This document shows positions 20,389-33,202 of a stretch of DNA of 64,000 nucleotides, piece by piece (position 1 is the first letter of the stretch; every line of letters starts with the position of its first letter). The DNA lies in NCBI GenBank assembly GCA_036924285.1, contig JAYKYS010000010.1:19691001-19755000 (forward strand), read 5' to 3'. The notes under the pieces were generated by a model. That model saw nothing but the letters and a program-made list of their open reading frames with translations, had not been told where the DNA came from and did no database searches. The position numbers were made by a program, and so were the translations under genes. Source of the stretch: Asterella californica (lineage: Eukaryota > Streptophyta > Marchantiopsida > Marchantiales > Aytoniaceae).

Positions 20389-23300
20389 TGTGGTGCCCAC
20401 AAATTACAAGATTCACGAACTTTTTATAATTTTTGAGATTAATAACTTATTTGTATAACTGAAGAAGCGTTGTTACTTAAGATTACGGCTTCCTTAGCAG
20501 GAAGATGATCTTAAGGGCTGTTTGTAATAATAAGTTGACTTCTTCGGAAGACGACCGTCTTCCGAAGAGCGTCTTCTCGGTGGTGTCTTCGGAAGACGGA
20601 AGACGGCGGAAGACACGCATCTTCTGGAAGACGTCAACCATGGCAGCTTAACAACGTAAGGAGTAGGTGCACCTACCAGGTAGCACCGAATCGATTAAGT
20701 AGGTCAGGAGGGTCGAAACTCTCAAACTGCGGGGAAGATGCGCAGGAAGCGCATTAGCACAGAAACCTACCTGCTTCCCGCATCGAGAGATTGGAGAACG
20801 AGAAGAGCGATTCAGGCAGCGAGTTGATTTGAGTGAGGAAATCAGCGAGTGAAATCTAGTGAGGTTAGGATCAATTCGAAGCTAGAAGAAAGGCGAAGTC
20901 GAATTGCTGAGCGCAGAAGAGTGTCGAGCTGAAGACATTGGAGGGTGGCTGAGTGGAATCGAAGGTGGAATTGAGGCGTAGCCAGAAGCTGACCGCGGAA
21001 GCAACCTTGTGGGGTCGCATTGGAGCTAGAACCAGAGCCAGAAGCGTGCAGAAGATCGAAGACAGCTCGGGAAGTCGACAGAAGACAGTAGAGGTTCTTC
21101 TCATGTTCCCTTCCTTTCCCCACTACTTCTCGCCTTTGTTTGGTATCCCCCGCGCTTCCCCGGTTGTTTGCAGGCAGCCTGATCGATCAATCCCCCACCC
21201 CTATTTTCCTATTATGACATTGGGCGCGGAAGCGCTGCTCAATTTTTGTCAGACATCTTCTTGCTTCTTCCCGAGTTCAATTCGAGCTTCCCTACTCCTA
21301 GCCCTCAAATTGGAGATCCCCGCTATCAATTTCCCTATCCTACCATGCCTCTATTTCCGAAACCTTGAACAGAAGACGCTTGGGAAGATTGGAACATCTT
21401 CGGAAGATTGTCTTCGGAAGACGTTTCAGTAGCTTGACTATCTTCGGAAGTCGACTGTGCACAATTCGTATCAAGAGTGGATTTGCTTTGCTTTTGTGAT
21501 AAGAGAGGCTTGGTACGAATTCCGAGTGGCTTGGTGAGTTGTTTGTTATTTTGAGAAGTTGGAAGTCGGGAACTAGGCCTGTGCCTCCCAGTCTTCCAAG
21601 CTTACAAATCATAATCTTCCTAGAGAGACTAGAAGACTGGAAGGGCTGGCAAAATGCGCGAGAAGACGCGAGGGTCCACTTCGGGTCTTTTCTGTCTGAC
21701 CCATAGCAGTCCATTCCTTCTTCTTCCCGAACTTAGGAGAGAGTCGTGAGAAGTCTTGCTAGCAGAATCTGGAGAGAATGGTCGAGGGTCATGTCTTCCC
21801 ACCGAGCAGCAAGCTTCTTCTGAGTGTGTATGAGAGGTGAGAAGTCAGAAGAACAGAGTGCAAATGTCTTGAGTCTATTGTGAGGATAGATTGCGCGTAG
21901 GAAGAAGAAGACAAGTGAGACCAGTGAAAAGAAGCTTGACTTCGGGAGGTCTTCCGAGAAAGACATTGAATTAAAAAGCTGTCCTGGGGGTCTTCCCAGA
22001 GGCCACTGTCACCGCAGGAGTCCGCAACCATCTTCTGAACCTGTTATGCACTCTACGTTTCACGAATCTTGTATCTTCTGATAGGAAGTAGGATGTAATG
22101 CAAGGTGGGTTGTCTTCTTAGGAATCCATGCGAGGCCTTGCTTAGTTAGGATTGTTTAGATATAGCTCGGAAGACGGGAGCTATCTAGGAAGTACTGTTA
22201 GAATCCCGGAAGACGGAGTAGCTGTCTTCTGGAAGACTAGTTTCGTCTTCTGAGAAGTAGAAGTTAGACTGTGGGCACTTGGAAAGGACTGAGCCTTCAG
22301 CTCACAGTAAGTGCGTGTGGCTTAGGGCAACAGATCTTCCAATATGTCGATGCATCCTCGAGGGTTGGTGTTACCGGCAGCAGAGTTGGCCGAGGCCACA
22401 CCTTTTCTCAAGGAGTTGGGTCTCGACTTCTTCTTGTGGGATTGGAACCTCGCCGACCAAGGACTTCTGGAGGAGGTTTGGACAGCATTACCGCCTCGCA
22501 ACCGTGTACCTGCGAAGGCAGGAGTAGCTCGAGGAAGACCATCTTCCAGGACTGAAGATTGGTGGCGCAGGGCCTTCCACAGGTCAGAATCCGAGGACCG
22601 AGGGTATTGGCTCGAGAAGAAGATCTTGCCCAGGATCGTGAGTGAGTGGCATGTGCCTGGAAGCACAACTTGTCTCTTCCTGGAGGACAGGCAGAGAAGG
22701 AACGGGTGGAAGATCGAATCTTACCGAGAGCCGAAGAAGCGACTTCTGGCAAAGTTGTTTCTGCATCTCTTTCCCAAGGGGAAAACGCAGAAGACGAGGT
22801 ACCTTTGAGATCAGGACGTAGAGTTCCTGGAAGCAATGTGGGATGAGGGAGTGCCCGTCAACTGGAGCTCATTCTTCCACATATATGTACAGGCAGAGCT
22901 AGCGTACTTGGGTACCTTGGCGGGAGGACACTTGACACCTTTCTTCTGCTACTTGTATGTAGCCATGGGGGATCTCACGGAAGGACAGTTGGTGAAGTAT
23001 GGACCGACAGCGCAACCTGAGGCAAAGGGGGAGACCTCGGAAGAAGACGACCGAGCAGCAGCCGCAACTCCCCCTTCCACTCTGATGCCGTAGCTGAGGC
23101 CTGGCTCTAATCAGAAGATGCTTCTGGTGAGGGAAGACGACTCCAGTTGGTCAGAAGACGTCACGCCTCTGAGGAAGATGGGCCCTAGAAGTGTACCTAG
23201 GAAGACCACCTCTCTCATACATTCGGGATCGGAGTTTGACTCGAAGGAAGAACTGCTGAGTACTTGACCGGAGCAGAAGATCGCTTATGCCACACCAAGG

Positions 23301-24886
23301 AGTCTTCCGAAGACTCCAGAAGACGTAGGATGGATGGATACTCCTACTGCGATGCGGAGAAGCGCAGTGAAGAGGACCGCTTCTACCATGGGGAGAGATC
23401 TTCCACCCCGGAAGATGAGAAGAGTAGCTTCTTCCCGTGAGCAGAAGTTGAAGACCATTGTGGTGGAAGAGGCATCCTTGCCTCGGGAAGACAAGGTCGA
23501 CACCTCCAACCGAACTGTGGAGATGAACCTGTCTTCCGCAGGAAGAAGACTGGAAGAGTTCAGCGCCTTCTTTCACGCAGAGATCCAACCAGCTATGGAG
23601 TTGCTGGAGAAGAGAGCGAAGGCTCAGGAGAAGCCCTTGCAGCCTAGATTCGGTCTGCGCACCTTGATGCGTCAGGAAGAAAGCCAGAAGAAGACAGAAG
23701 CGCTGGAAGCTAGTCTCCGCACCACGGAGAAGCTCACAGCGAGGTACAAGGCGGAAGCAGCCGCTTCTGCCAAGGAGCTGATCCAACTGAGGAAGAGCAA
23801 CCAGGAGTTGCAGCCGCGTTTACAGCAGCGCGACCAAGAGGTTCTCCGAGTGCGGGGGAAGATCACCGTCTTCGCGGAAGAGAGGACAACATGGAAGACG
23901 CAGAGAGAAGCCGCAGAAGCGCGAGTTGCAGCCGAGAAGATGCAGCGGGAAGCAGTAGAAGCTCGTGCGCAGGAGATGCTAGCACAGTCGGTGGAAGCAC
24001 TTAGGAAGAAGTTCAACTTCACCGCGGGTAGGAAGCTACTTATCCTGGCTAGAGACTAGGACGAGGAGTCCAGAGCGAGGTTGATCGAGTGCAAAGAGAG
24101 CATGTTCAGGTATTTGGATCGGTAGATAGAGGGAGTGAAGACACTCTATGGTCTTCTCTTGACTCCGTCACCTGCAACCGCATCTTCCCAAGCTCCAGCA
24201 CCATCGACTGGATCCGGATTGGAGAAGGAGGAGTTCGACCTCGCTGTCCACTTAGTAGTGACAGCGTTGGAACCCGAGAAGACACCGGAAGATGCCCCGG
24301 AAGACAGGAAGAAGAACCGTCTTCCCAGGTATTCCGCGTGAAGGAAGCGACTTCTCCGGACCCCTATGAGGTCGTCATGGTCCCTAGTGCCGCACCAATA
24401 CCTCAGAAGAGCGAGGAAGCACCACTCGACCCAGCTTCCCAGAAGACGCTTCCGTCTTCCGAAGCAGAAGCAGAAGCCGAGGATGAAGCAGCAGCAGCGA
24501 CAGCAGGGCCAGCACAGAACGATGAGGAGGAAGCCACCTCAGTGACACCCGAGGTAATCGCAGGGCTTTCTAGCTTATCAGAAGCCGCGTTAGGAGCTCT
24601 GATAGGGGCAGATCAGGTAGAGATTGCCACCGAGCAATCAGAGTAGATAATAACCGAAGTTGACAATTCCAGATTTAGTAGGAATCGAACATGCTATCTT
24701 AAGGGTGGCAGTTTTCAGTGTAAAATTAGTTAGGCAGCCATGTGGCAGAGTAGGAAGCGCAAGAACAGGAAAGGGAGACCGTTTGCATGTGGAGGGGCAG
24801 CTTTTCTCTCCCTGGTGGTGGTTCCTTCTGTTCTCTTGTGGTGGATGCATAAGTAAGATCGAAGAGTAGGAAATCTAGTTCGTTAG
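20389..24886 (+). repeat. 5' LTR of element B, first piece
   Basis: It begins TGTGGTGCCCAC, the same start as the 3' LTR at 61786 right after the PPT, the solo LTR at 24887 and copy 1. About 1.95 kb of leader rich in GAAGAC/GTCTTC precedes the coiled-coil ORF. The piece ends at GTTAG (24882-24886), where the solo LTR inserted, and resumes at 32196 after the duplicate GTTAG (32191-32195). Confidence 0.88.
22344..24646 (+). pseudogene. LTR-borne coiled-coil protein, most complete copy (about 767 codons)
   Basis: It starts MSMHPRGLVLPAAELAEATP at 22344. One frame, with stops near 22807, 23092 and 24059, spans an N-terminal domain (ELGLDFFLWDWNLADQGLLE, WHVPGSTTCLFLEDRQ, KRLLAKLFLHLFPKGK), then QAELAYLGTLAGGHLTPFF and YLYVAMGDLTEGQLVKYG. 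A Ser/Glu- and Lys/Arg-rich linker follows, then a coiled coil from about 23540 to 24010. The acidic tail (SEAEAEAEDEAAAAT) lies in the -1 frame to 24646. The start is chosen because all full-length copies share it. The same organisation in five LTR copies argues it was a real gene. Function is unknown; the protein might be structural or Gag-like. No zinc knuckle, protease or polymerase motif is present. Confidence 0.72.
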
Positions 24887-26893
24887 TGTGGTGCCCACAA
24901 ATTACAGGATGCACAAATTTTTCAAATTTTTAAGATTAATAACTTGTTTGTATAAGTGAAGAAACGTTGTTACTTAAGATTACTGCTTCCTTAGAGGGAA
25001 GATGATCTTATGAGCTTTTTAATAAGAAGTTGACTTCTTCAGAAGACGACCGTCTTCCGGGAAGCGTCTTCTCAGTTGCGTCTTCGGAAGACGGGAAGAC
25101 GGCGGAAGATTGGAAGACGGCGGAAGACAACCATCTTCCAGAAGACAGCGACCGCGAAGGCCTAACCACGGCTTTTTCAGTAAAGGAGTGGTTGTACCTA
25201 CTGGGTCGCACCGAACAGGTAGGTAGGTTAGGAAAGACACCTAGGGTCGAAACCCCTAATGTGCGAGGAAGATGCGCAGGAAGCGCATTAGCACATTCCA
25301 ACTTCCCGCAGCATAGCGCGCTTGAGAAGATCGATTCGCGAGAGGAAATCGAGAGAGGAAATCGAGAGAGGAAAGTGAGCAATGTAAGGACCAGTTGGCA
25401 GCTAGGCGAAAGGCGAGACCGAATTACTGAAGCACGGAAGGCAAGGAGCGAATGCGTTTTTGTGAGCTCTCAGGAAGCTGACATTGGAAGAAGCTGAGTG
25501 AAATCGGAGGTGGGTGACTCGATCGATTGAGGCGTAGACTGGACCTGACGACGGAGGCAGCTCAGTGGGGTCGCATTAGGAGCTGGGACCAGAGCCAGAA
25601 GCACGCAGAAGGTCGAAGGTAACTCGGGAAGCAGAAGAAGACTGTAGAGGTTCTTCCCCACGTTCTTTCCCCTTTCCAATTCTTCTCGCCTTTGTTTGGT
25701 ATCCCCCGCGCTTCCTCGGTTGTTTGCAGGCAGCCTGATCGATTACCCCCATCCTCATTTCTCCTATTGTGACATTGGGTGCGGAAGCACTGCCCAATTT
25801 CTGTTAGGCATCTTCCTACTTCTTCCTGAGTTCAATTCGAGCTTCCCTACCCCTTGTCCTCAAATTGACGATCTCAACTATCAATTTCCCTACCCTACTA
25901 CCTCTCTACCCCCGAAACCTGGAACAGAAGACACTTCAGAAGATTGGAACATCTTCGGAAGACGTTTCTGAACTTAATTGTCTTCGGAAGACTGTCTTTG
26001 GAAGTCGACTATAACCAATTCGTATCAAGAGTGGATTTGTGTTGCTTTGTGTTAAGAGAGGCTTGGTAGGAATCCTGAGTGGTGTGGTGAGTTCTTTTGT
26101 TATTTCGAGAAGTTGGAAGTCGAGAACTAGGCCTGTGCCTCCCAGTCTTCCAAGCTTCTCAACTCCACATCTTCCTAGAGAGACTAGAAGACTGAAAGAC
26201 TGGCAAAATGAGCGAAGAAGACGTGAGGGTCCATTTCGGGTCTCTTCTGTCCGACCCATAGCAACCATTCCTTCTTCTTCCCAAACTTAGGAGAGAGTCG
26301 TGAGAAGACTTGCTGGCAGAATCTGGAGAGAATGGTTGAGGGTCATGTCTTCTCACCGAGCAGCAAGCTTCTTCTGAGTGCGTATGAGAGGTGAGAAGTC
26401 AGAAGGACAAAGTGCAATTGTCTTGAGTCTGTTGTGAGGATAGATTACGCGTAGGAAGACGAAGACAGGTGAGATCAATGGAGGGAAGCCTGACTTCGGG
26501 AGATCTTCCGAGAAAGACATTGAATCGAAAACTGTCCCGTGTGTCTTCCCAGAGGCCACTGTCACCGCAGGAGCCCGCAACCATCTTCTGAACCTGTTAT
26601 GCACTTTATGTTTCACGAATCTTGTATCTTCTGATAGGAAGTAGGATGTAATGCAAGGTGGATTGTCTTCTTGCGACATGCGAGGCCTTGCTTGGATAGG
26701 ATTTTTTAGATATAGCTCGGAAGACGAGAGCTATCTAGGAAGTACTGTTAGAATCCCGGAAGACGGAGTAGCTGTCTTCTGTAAGACTAGTTTCGTCTTC
26801 TGAGAAGTAGAAGCTAGACTGTGGGCACTTGGGAAGGACTGAGCCTTCAACTCATAGTAGGTGCTTGTGGCTTAGTGCAACAGATCTTCCAGT

Positions 26894-29800
26894 ATGACGA
26901 TGCATCCTCGAGGCTTGGTGTTACCAGCGGCAGAATTGACCGAGGCCACTCCTTTCCTCAAGGAGTTGGGTCTCGACTTCTTCCTGTGGGATTGGAACCT
27001 CGCCGATCAGGGACTTCTGGAGGAGGTGTGGGCAGCATTGTCACCTCGCAACCGTGTACCTGCAGGAGGTAGGAGTAGCTCGAGGAAGACCATCTTCCTG
27101 GACTGAAGATTGGTGGCGCAGGGCTTTCCACAGACCAGACTCCGAGGACCGAGGGTATTGGTTTGAGAAGAAGATTCTGCCCAGTCTCGTGAGTACGTGG
27201 CATGTGCCTGAGAGCACCACTTGTCTTTTCGTGGAAGACAGACAGGGTAGGAATGGGTGGAAGATCGAATCTTATCGGGAGCCGAAGAAGCGACTTCTGG
27301 CGAAGCTGTTTCTGCATCTCTTCCCCAAGGGGAAAGCGCAGAAGACGAGGTACCTGGGAGATCAAGATGTAGAGTTCCTGGAAGCAGTGTGGGATGACAG
27401 AGTGCCCATCTATTGGAGCGCATACGTCCACAACTATGTACAGACGGAGCGAGCGTACTTGGATACCCCGGCGGGAGGACACTTGACACCTTTCCTCTGC
27501 TACTTGTACGTAGCCATGGGGGATCTTGGGGAAGATCAGCTGACGCAGTATGGACCAACAGGACAACATGAAGAGAAGGAGGAGACCTCGTAAGACGACG
27601 ACCGAGCAGCAGCCGCAACTCCCCCTCCCACTCTGATGCCACAGCTGAGACCCGGTTCTCACCAAAAGACGCTTCTGGTGAGGGAAGACGAGTCTAGTGG
27701 GTCGGAAGACGTCACGTCACCGAGGAAGATGGGTCCTAGAAGTGTACCGAGGACACCCATCTCCCTCATTCATTCAGGATCGGAGTCCGACTCGGAGGAA
27801 GAACAATTGAGTATCCGATCGGAGCAGAAGACCGCTTCTGCAACACCTGGGAGTCTTTCGGAGACTCCAGAAGACAAGAGAAGAAGGGATACTCCTACTG
27901 CGATGCGAGGAAGCGCAGTGAAGAGATCCGCTCCTGCCATGAGGGATCTTCCACCCCGGAAGATGAGAAGAGTAGCTTCTTCTCGTGCGTAGAAGATGAA
28001 GACCACCGTGGTGGAAGAGGCATCTTTGCCTCTGGAAGACAAGGTCGATACCTCCGAGCGAGTAGTGGAGATGAACTTGTCTTCCGCAGGAAGAAGACTG
28101 GAAGAGTTCAGCGCATTCTTCCACAAGGAGATCCAGCCAGCTATGGAGTTGCTGGAGAAGAGAGCGAAGGCTCAGGAGAGGCCCTTGCAACCTGGATTCG
28201 GCCTGCGCACCTTGCTGCGACAAGAAGGAGACCAAAAGAAGACGGAGTCGCTGGAAGCTAGTCTCCGCACCACGGAGAAGCTCGTAGCCAGATACAAGGC
28301 GGAAGCAGCCGCTTCTGCCAAGGAGCTGGTGCAGCTTCGGAAGAGCAACCAGGAGTTGCAGGCGCGGGTACAGCAGCGCGATCAGGAAGTCCTCCGAGTG
28401 CGGGAGAAGATCACCACCCTCGCAGAGGAGCAGACCACTTGGAAGACGCAGCAAGAAGCCGTAGAAGCGCGAGTTGCAGTCGAGAAGACGCAGCGAGAAG
28501 CAGCGGAGGCTCGTGCACAGGAGATGCTAGCACAGTCGGTGGAAGCGCTTCGGAAGAAGTTCAACTTCACCGCGGTAGGAAGTTACTTACCTTGGCTAGA
28601 GGATGGGACAGCGAGTCCAAGACAATGTTGGTGGAATGCAAGGAGAGCATGTTCAGATACTTGGATCGACAGATAGAAGGAGTGAAGACACTTTATGGTC
28701 TTCCCTCGCTTCCGACACCTGCAACCGCATCTTCCCACGCTCCAACACCATCGACTGGATCCGGAATGGAGAAAGAGGAGTTCGACCTCGCTGTGCACTT
28801 GGTAGTGACAGCGTTGGAAGCCGAGAAGACTCCGGAAGACGCCCGGTGTCGCGCTACTTGGCGGCTACATGCTTGACTTCTACTCCGACGCTTAGATTTA
28901 GTAGTTCTAGAAGTTAGCTCATACTACTTCTAGTCCTTTATGTATATGTTTGACACCTTTGCATACGGTGTTAACACTATTTTGAGTCCTAGTAGGCTGA
29001 TAGTATGTTAGTTATCTTGTTCAAGCATTTGTGCGCTTGTGCAAGTGACTTCTTACTTGTCTATGACGTTCAATGTACATAACTTAGGGTTTCCATGCTG
29101 ATAGGGGTTTGAGCTCATGGGTTGTACTTACTTGTCGCCCATGCACGCTTTCTAGCTAATCTAAGTTATTTTTCGGGGCTATGTGTCATTTTAGGTAGTT
29201 TAAGTTTTACGCTGGCACTCTAGGGGGCTTGACGTGGTAGCCTATGAGTGTAGAAAAGTTACCAGGTAGTTTAAGGCACAAAAGGACAGTCAAGTGGAGC
29301 TATGAACTCCCATTGGTCCATTTTTGTCTTTTGTAAAACTCTAAGTTTAGAAACAGAGCTCTAGAGGAGAGTTCGAGCAATTGGTGAGGGATCTTCGAAA
29401 TCTGAGAACACAGGAAGAGAGAGCTCGTCGTGCCAAGCACTGTCAGTGAAAGTTTTGCTCGATTTGGATCAATAAACAAGGAGTTATGCCCAATTGAAGT
29501 TCGGATTGTGCCAAAACTGCGTCACTTTTGTTGATTTTGGGGTTTTCGGTGCCAATTGCAGCAGAATTGAGGAAATCACTTCAAAACTTCGTGGTTGCGT
29601 TCACTGTCAGGAGGGCTACGACTGTCCAAAAAGTTTCGTATCATTTGAGTAATTGAGTAATTCAGGGCGGCCGCTGAAGCAGAGGGGGTCTGAAAAGCTC
29701 TTAATCTAGAGCAGCGACTTTAGAGAAGGAGATCTGGAGTTCTACAAACATTCAGGAGTCCCAACTTCACAGGGATGTTCAGCATCCTGTAGACTTCAAA

Positions 29801-30588
29801 TACTGTGAGAAGATTTGAAATTCATCGAGCCAATTCTCTGTTCTATGTCTGAATAGCTGTCTAGGTACCAGAAATTGCCATAATTCTCTTATTCAGAACT
29901 TTTCTGTTCATATCTCCGTGTCAGAATTTGATCTCAGGTTGAAACTTCGTCTGTGAGTTCAGTAGTACCTCATTTGCATGTAAGGGAAGTTTAGAGGTCT
30001 AAACCTTCATAGTTTTCCTCTCTTTGAGTGTCAAAGTTCACCGCTTAAGCCTATTACTACCAGTGAGATCTAAATTTCACTTTTGAGCATATCAGAGGAT
30101 CCTACACTCCTGTGTGAGTGTTTATAGCTCCTGTTGTGACCTGAAAGCCAACCTCTTGAGTAAACAACCACAGCCAGAAGCCCGGCGCTTTCCTAGGTAG
30201 ACGGATCACACTCCGACACCGGGAAGACATGATGTCTTCTGGAAGACACGAAGACGAGCCGTCTTCCCAGATATTCCGCGTGAAGGAAGCGGCTTCCCCG
30301 GACCCCCATGAGGTCGCCATGGTCCCTAGTACCGCACCCGTGCCTCAGAAGATCGAAGACGCACCACTCAACTCTGCTTCCCAGAAGACGCTTCCGTCTT
30401 CCGAAGCAGAAGCCGAAGCCGAGGAAGACGCAGCCGCAGCGACAGCAGGACCAGCGAAGAGCGATGAGAGGGAAGCTACCTCAGTGACACCCGAGGTAAG
30501 TGCAGGGCTTCCCAGCCCATCAGAAGCCGAGATAGTAGCTCCGATAGGAGCAGATCAGGTAGAGGTTGCCTCCGTGCAATCAGAATAG
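26894..30588 (+). pseudogene. LTR-borne coiled-coil protein, solo-LTR copy (interrupted)
   Basis: It starts MTMHPRGLVLPAAELTEATP at 26894. A frame change lies near 27060, and stops after KEETS (27591) and SSRA (27990). The coiled coil (28080-28560) is intact: KLVARYKAEAAASAKELVQL and ARVQQRDQEVLRVREKITTL. A 1-nt loss near 28575 breaks the frame at NFTA. The A solo LTR splits the gene at 28847-30218. The acidic tail resumes at 30229: SSQIFRVKEAASPDPHEV, SEAEAEAEEDAAAAT, ending VQSE at 30588. Confidence 0.75.
28847..30218 (+). mobile_element. Family A solo LTR
   Basis: A 1372-bp LTR, same length as the LTRs of element A with only four substitutions noticed. It is flanked by the perfect 4-bp duplication CCGG (28843-28846 and 30219-30222). 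It lies within the coiled-coil ORF of the B solo LTR. No internal sequence remains. Confidence 0.95.
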
Positions 30589-32190
30589 ATAGTAACCGAA
30601 GTGACACACTCCCAGTTTAGTAAGATCGAACATGCTATCTTAAGGGTGGCAGTTTTCCATGTAAAATTAGTTAGGACATCATGTGGCAGCATAGGTAGCG
30701 TAGGAACAACAAGGTGGATGGCTAAATAGGAGGGGGAACCGCTTGCATGTGGGCTGGCAACCTCCTGTCAGCGCCTCTCTCTCCCTGGTGGTCGTCTCCC
30801 CTAGTTCGCATGGCAGCGACATAAGTAGGATCGAAGAGTAAGAGATAGAGTTCTGTAGCTACTGCACCCACATATCGATTCGAGGGTGCAGGCAGACGAG
30901 ACACATTAGAGAGGAGACACAGGATAGATAGTTCTTCGCACACTACACCCGTTGTTGGAAACATACGAATAGTCTTGGAATACACATGAGGGGTCTGCAT
31001 GCTCGTACCAGCGGTGGTTCGAAGATGTAGATAGAGGTAGTGGACAGTTTAAGGACAGGGAATGACATCCTCGTGCAGTCTTGTTGACTAGACTGGTGTG
31101 TCGAGGAGTAGACGCAGGAAGTAGAGGGAGTGAGCTTCCCAATGCCAATGTGACTTCTTCTCGGGGAATAGATTGTTGATTTGAGTGCAGAAGCTTAATC
31201 CGTGTCTTCTGGATGGTGGGTTCCTTGAATTCGCTCCCAATTGTGCATCGGAAGTGTTCTTCTTGAGTAGCGGTGACTGTCAGCAGTTGTGGAAGTGTAG
31301 CTTGGCTCGTTCAGTAGAGCACTTGGGATCTACGTACGAACGGTCTTATGGGTAAGGGATCCCAGAAGACAGAGTAGTCCGAGCAGCGAAGTGAAGAAGA
31401 AAGAAGCCTTCTTCCCACAACAGAATATGACATCCTCGAGTAGAAGACGGTGCAACTGTACACATGTTTGTTGTCTTCCTCCCCAAACTATTACAAGCAG
31501 GGATGGCTTGTTAGTCAGGATCTGGACTAGAAGCCTGTCGGAAACTTAATTTCTTCTTTTCATCTTGTTTTCTCTTGTTTGGATTTTCTCTTCTTCCCCA
31601 TCTTCTCTCATCTTCTCCATCTTCTTACCTTCTTCTAGTGAGCTTCCGAGACTTCTGTTGAGCTTCCGTGAAGGTGAATGTCGTTGTAGTGCTGCAGGAA
31701 GACTATTCCGTAGGCAGAAGCCTGGGAAGGCTACAGGGGGCATACACCCTGTGATTAATCTAAACCGTTGGAACGTGAGTGCGAGAGTAAGGTGTAACAG
31801 CCGTGCTAGTCGACTTCTGCGAAGCAGGACATTCTTCTGGAGGTGTGAGAAGACGAGCTGAACCCCCAGAAGACGAGAATCGTTTTGGGAAGACGGTATC
31901 GAGAAGACCGGAAGAAGTGACCTAGAAGCAGGAAGATCGTCTTCCCGAGATTCTCTGTGAATAGTTGTGTGATATTTTAGTTAGTAGTTATTTGTTTAGT
32001 TCCAGAGCACCTTTTGGAGTGTCTGGAAGACGCGTGGTTTTGTGAGAAGACGGGATTCCTAGACAAAACTCGTGTGTTTGTGTGTTTGAACAGATCTTAG
32101 AACTTAGAGCAGCGTTACTTGTGCAAATCCTCTATGGGAATGATATCTTGTATACTAAATGAGCAAAAGGAGTAATCCTGCGTCACTACA
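30589..32190 (+). repeat. Distal noncoding part of the family B solo LTR
   Basis: About 1.6 kb after the coiled-coil stop. It contains a block near 30620-30840, then from 30958 a segment repeated at 32217-33202 plus 52406-52654, at 15119-15653, and inverted at 16034-18585. It ends in AGTAATCCTGCGTCACTACA. There is no convincing coding region. Short ORFs here are not conserved in frame among copies. Confidence 0.8.
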
Positions 32191-32195
32191 GTTAG

Positions 32196-33202
32196 TGACA
32201 CACACTACCCGATGTTAGAGACATACGAATAGACTAGGATTATACCGGAGGGGTCTGCATGCTCGATACCAGCAGTGGTTCGAAGATGTAGATAGAGGTA
32301 ATGGACAGTTTAGGAACAGAGAACGGCATCCTCGTGCAGTCCTGTTGGCTAGACTGTTGTGTCGAGGAGTAGGCACAGGAAGTAGAGAGAGTGAGCTTCC
32401 CAATGCCAATGTGACATCTTCTCGGAGAATAGATTGCTGATTTGAGTGCAGAAGTTTAATTCGTGTCTTCTAGGTGGTGGGTTCCTTGAATTCACTCCCA
32501 ATTGTGCATGGGAAGTGTTCTTCTTGAGTGGCGGAGACTGTCAGTAGTGGTAGAAGTGCAGCTTGGCTCGTCCAGTGGAGCACTTAGGATCCACGTACGG
32601 ATGGTCTTATGGATAAGGGATCCCAGATGACAGAGTAGTCGGAGCAACGAAGAGAAGAAGAAAGAAGTCTTCTTCCCACCACAGAAGACGACATCCTCAA
32701 GTAGAAGACGGTGCAACTGTACGCACGTTTGTTGTCTTCCTCTCCAAACTATTACAAGCAGGGATGGCTTGTTAGTCAGGATCCGGACTTGAAGCCTGTC
32801 GGAATCCTAATTTCTCCTTTTCATCTTGTTTTCTCCCGTTTGGATTTTCTCTTCTTCTCCATCTTCCCTCTTCTTCCCCATCTTCCTACCTTCTTCTAGT
32901 GAGCTTCAGAGATTTCTACTGAGCTTCCGTGAAGGTGAATGTTGTTGTAGTGCTGCAGGAAGACCATTTCCGTAGGCAGAAGCCTGGGAAGGCTACAGGG
33001 AGCATACACCCTGTGATTAATCTAACCCGTTAGAATGTGAGTGCGAGAATAAGGTGTAACAGCCGTGCTAGTCGACTTCTGCGAAGCAGGACAGTCTTCT
33101 GGAGGTGTGAGAAGCCGAGTTGGACCTCCAGAAGCCGAGAATTGCTTCGAGAAGACGGTATTGAGAAGACCGGAAGAAGTGATCTGGAAGCAGGAAGAGC
33201 GT
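32196..33202 (+). repeat. 5' LTR of element B, second piece
   Basis: It continues the 5' LTR after the solo LTR and is homologous to 30940-31940. It ends at GCGT (33199-33202), the target duplication of element E; the LTR resumes at 52406. No gene seen. Confidence 0.88.

Larger units (their letters stand above)
24887..32190 (+). mobile_element. Family B solo LTR inside the 5' LTR of element B
   Basis: It begins TGTGGTGCCCAC and ends CACTACA. It is flanked by the perfect 5-bp target duplication GTTAG (24882-24886 and 32191-32195). Removing it joins the host LTR correctly. Its length without the A solo LTR (28847-30218 plus 4 bp) is about 5928 bp, which gives the full size of a family B LTR. 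It holds a decayed coiled-coil ORF and a distal noncoding part (30589-32190). Confidence 0.92.

Noticed and set aside
22344..24646. Calling the coiled-coil ORF the gag gene of element B
   Set aside because: A proper Gag with a capsid-type domain and three zinc knuckles lies at 53508-57206 between PBS and protease; the coiled-coil ORF lies within the LTR and has no knuckle.
20389..24886. Copy 1, copy 3 and copy 4 of the coiled-coil unit as a tandem gene family of the host
   Set aside because: All start exactly at the LTR first base and end at the LTR last base where visible, with target duplications; they are LTR insertions, not tandem gene duplication.
28583..28798. Opposite-strand ORFs across the coiled-coil region (also 23151-23786, 27774-28454, 62741-63415)
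   Set aside because: They recur only because the underlying sense ORF is repeated; they have Ser/Leu-rich shadow composition and no independent conservation.
30958..32190. A separate LTR family starting at the segment repeated at 15119, 30958 and 32217
   Set aside because: The GTTAG target duplication around 24887-32190 and the PPT/PBS positions show that it is the distal part of the 5.9-kb family B LTR, not its own element.
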